A DNA stretch of 64,000 nucleotides from Plantago elongata. Lineage: Eukaryota; Streptophyta; Magnoliopsida; Lamiales; Plantaginaceae. Shown piece by piece: positions 62,552 to 64,000 of the stretch. How positions within the stretch are numbered: the stretch's first letter is position 1; the number at the start of each line of letters is the position of its first letter. Where the stretch lies: positions 32,748 to 96,747 of the forward strand of contig JAYMSP010000062.1 in NCBI GenBank assembly GCA_036897095.1, read 5' to 3'. Both the position numbers and the translations under genes were made by a program. The notes beneath the pieces are model-generated. The model saw only the letters and a program-made list of their open reading frames with translations. It had not been told where the DNA came from and searched no databases.

Positions 62552-63307
62552 GTGATTGTTACAAAAACTGAAAAAATTGCAGTAATAAATTCCTTCTTCC
62601 TCTGTTATTCACATTCCTTCATTATCGCCGCTTTTCATATCCTCAGCCTCTCCATCTCCTCCGATTCACCGGCCGCCGCCCTACTCCGCCGTGGATTCTG
62701 TCGCAATACACTGCCAGCACCTATATTCACCACCACCGCCCAATGAATTCCGAATCCACTTGACAATTACTCGCTTTTTCAGGCATTGAATTAGGGATAG
62801 GGCGGAAAACATACTTATAGCTCGGTTTTTTAACTCGAGGTGTGTCATACTTTTACTAATTTATGTTTTCCTTCGTTGTCGCTGTTCGATTGGCTTTGTT
62901 TGTTTCCTTCCCGGTGAAGCGATTCTCAATTGTTCCGATTTTGTGTGGATATGCATGTCTGACTGTGTAGATAATTGGGGGATTACTGATTTTCTAGCTC
63001 GGCTAATCGTAATTTGTGTGTTTTTTTTTTTTTTTTGGGTATTGAATTTGGTGAAATATAGGTTTGCTTGAATAATAAGTTGCAGTCTGGTCAATTGGAG
63101 ATATAACTATATGTTTCGAATATGTTCGATAATAGGAACTAGGAAGCAATACTGCAATAGAATAGTTATGTTATGGCTGCTCTAATTAGGTTAATGTGAA
63201 GATAAGTTTAGAGAAGCCATTATCACCTGAAATTAGCAGAATCATTTTGCTTATATCTGTAATGGGGCTTTCATGATAACGTTTTTGATAAATACTCGAT
63301 TTGTAGA
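62552..63307 (+). other. Possible 5' end of a gene running to the right
   Basis: From about 62580 the plus strand becomes CT-rich and then GC-richer (CCGCCGCCCTACTCC-like words), as in a plant 5' leader. After about 62800 it turns T-rich like an intron, with a T run near 63021-63036. Candidate donor sites exist but no coding exon could be fixed. This is suggestive only. Confidence 0.3.
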
Positions 63308-63482
63308 TTGCAAGGTCGAATTTCTAGATCGTCATACCCCTGGACAATATTGGATAGATGCAAGCCGGAGAGTGGGCGGTCGAATTGGTGCTTCCTCTTT
63401 TTTAACCCAGCTGGGTGGCATTATTATAGACTTGGGAATTTCCTGGAAGAGTACAGTTGGTAGATTCTATCCCGTGTCTTGA
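63308..63482 (+). pseudogene. Flavin amine oxidase-like exon fragment
   Basis: A short frame after an acceptor-like TTTGTAG contains IDASRRVGGRI, then SSF and IDLGISW. This resembles the LEARDRIGGRI...DLGASW motif by which polyamine oxidases and LSD1-like proteins bind FAD, with Asp replacing the usual Glu. The frame stops after about 58 codons and no neighbouring exon of the family is visible before the window ends, so it may be a decayed piece or one exon of a gene continuing rightwards. Confidence 0.35.
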
Positions 63483-64000
63483 ATTCCTTCCAGCTGTCTG
63501 CGTCTGCATCAGCTCACACACCAAAAAGTCAGAAATTCTAGGTCAGTTGTATGTTCAAGTAAAATCCTTCAGGAACTAGTATTATTCATGGTATGCTTCC
63601 TGTATGTACATTCAAGTTACCGGCTCACGGAAAATTATTTGCGAAACCTATATGAAGTATGAGCATGCTTTGGTTATTATTTTTCTTTGTGGTTGCATGT
63701 CTTTCATCTGTGGTGTTGATTTTGGTTCTACATTTTGTGTCTTGAACTCTTGATTCCTGTTTGGATGTTCATCTATTGTTTGGGGAATATCAAAGTCCTT
63801 TTTATGTGCACCCTGTTTATATGTAACCGACTGGTCCACTGTTGAAGTTTTGACAAAAAAGGAGCAGTTTTTTCTTTCGAAGATGGGCTTGTCACTTCCA
63901 CTGATAGGTGATACACAAAAAAACACCACTGGTTCCTTAATTTATCTCGATATGCGATTCGAACACGCACACAACCTTCACTCGGCTTTATATATATATA

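Noticed and set aside
1-64000. CRISPR arrays, operons, riboswitches and replication origins
   Set aside because: The DNA is plant nuclear with split genes; no direct-repeat/spacer array or bacterial signals were seen.

Overview
This is nuclear DNA of a flowering plant. Genes are split by short GT-AG introns with AT-rich intergenic DNA, and every recognisable protein is a plant family: GH3 beta-D-glucan exohydrolase, DRP4-type dynamin, molybdenum aldehyde oxidase and EIN3. Protein style and transposon types suggest a eudicot, perhaps an asterid such as Lamiales; that is inference only. Exon models were built by hand from splice sites and paralogue alignment. All complete multi-exon coding models sum to a multiple of three.

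Left third (1-16 kb): four tandem minus-strand GH3 glucan exohydrolase genes, the first cut by the window edge. The third and fourth have identical exon lengths and related promoters. The first and second differ in intron pattern and in residues around the active site. A likely solo Copia LTR lies in sense orientation upstream of gene 2.

Middle (17.8-42.7 kb): a dynamin-related DRP4C-like gene (minus) whose single intron is largely a degenerate minisatellite. It is followed by three tandem minus-strand aldehyde oxidase genes (1359, 1363 and 1365 aa) and one decayed aldehyde oxidase pseudogene. AO-2 and AO-3 are close sisters; AO-1 and the pseudogene form the other branch. AO-1 departs from its sisters in a conserved molybdenum-domain motif.

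Right part (42.7-64 kb): transposon-rich DNA (LTR-like block, foldback and MITE elements) around one clear plus-strand gene, an intronless-CDS EIN3/EIL1 ethylene transcription factor with a 741-bp intron in its 5' leader. Beyond it lie a truncated Copia element with primer-binding site, a small gene interrupted by a nested hAT/Stowaway insertion, and a direct duplication (about 56.5-57.7 and 61.5-62.3 kb). At the edge is a short exon-like segment resembling the FAD-binding motif of flavin amine oxidases.

The glucan exohydrolases act on wall glucans and the aldehyde oxidases on aldehydes, possibly abscisic or indole-3-acetaldehyde. Nothing in the sequence shows that these clusters work together. 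I see no wholly new system; the best leads are paralogue active-site divergence, LTR/promoter capture and the duplicated transposon-rich segment.
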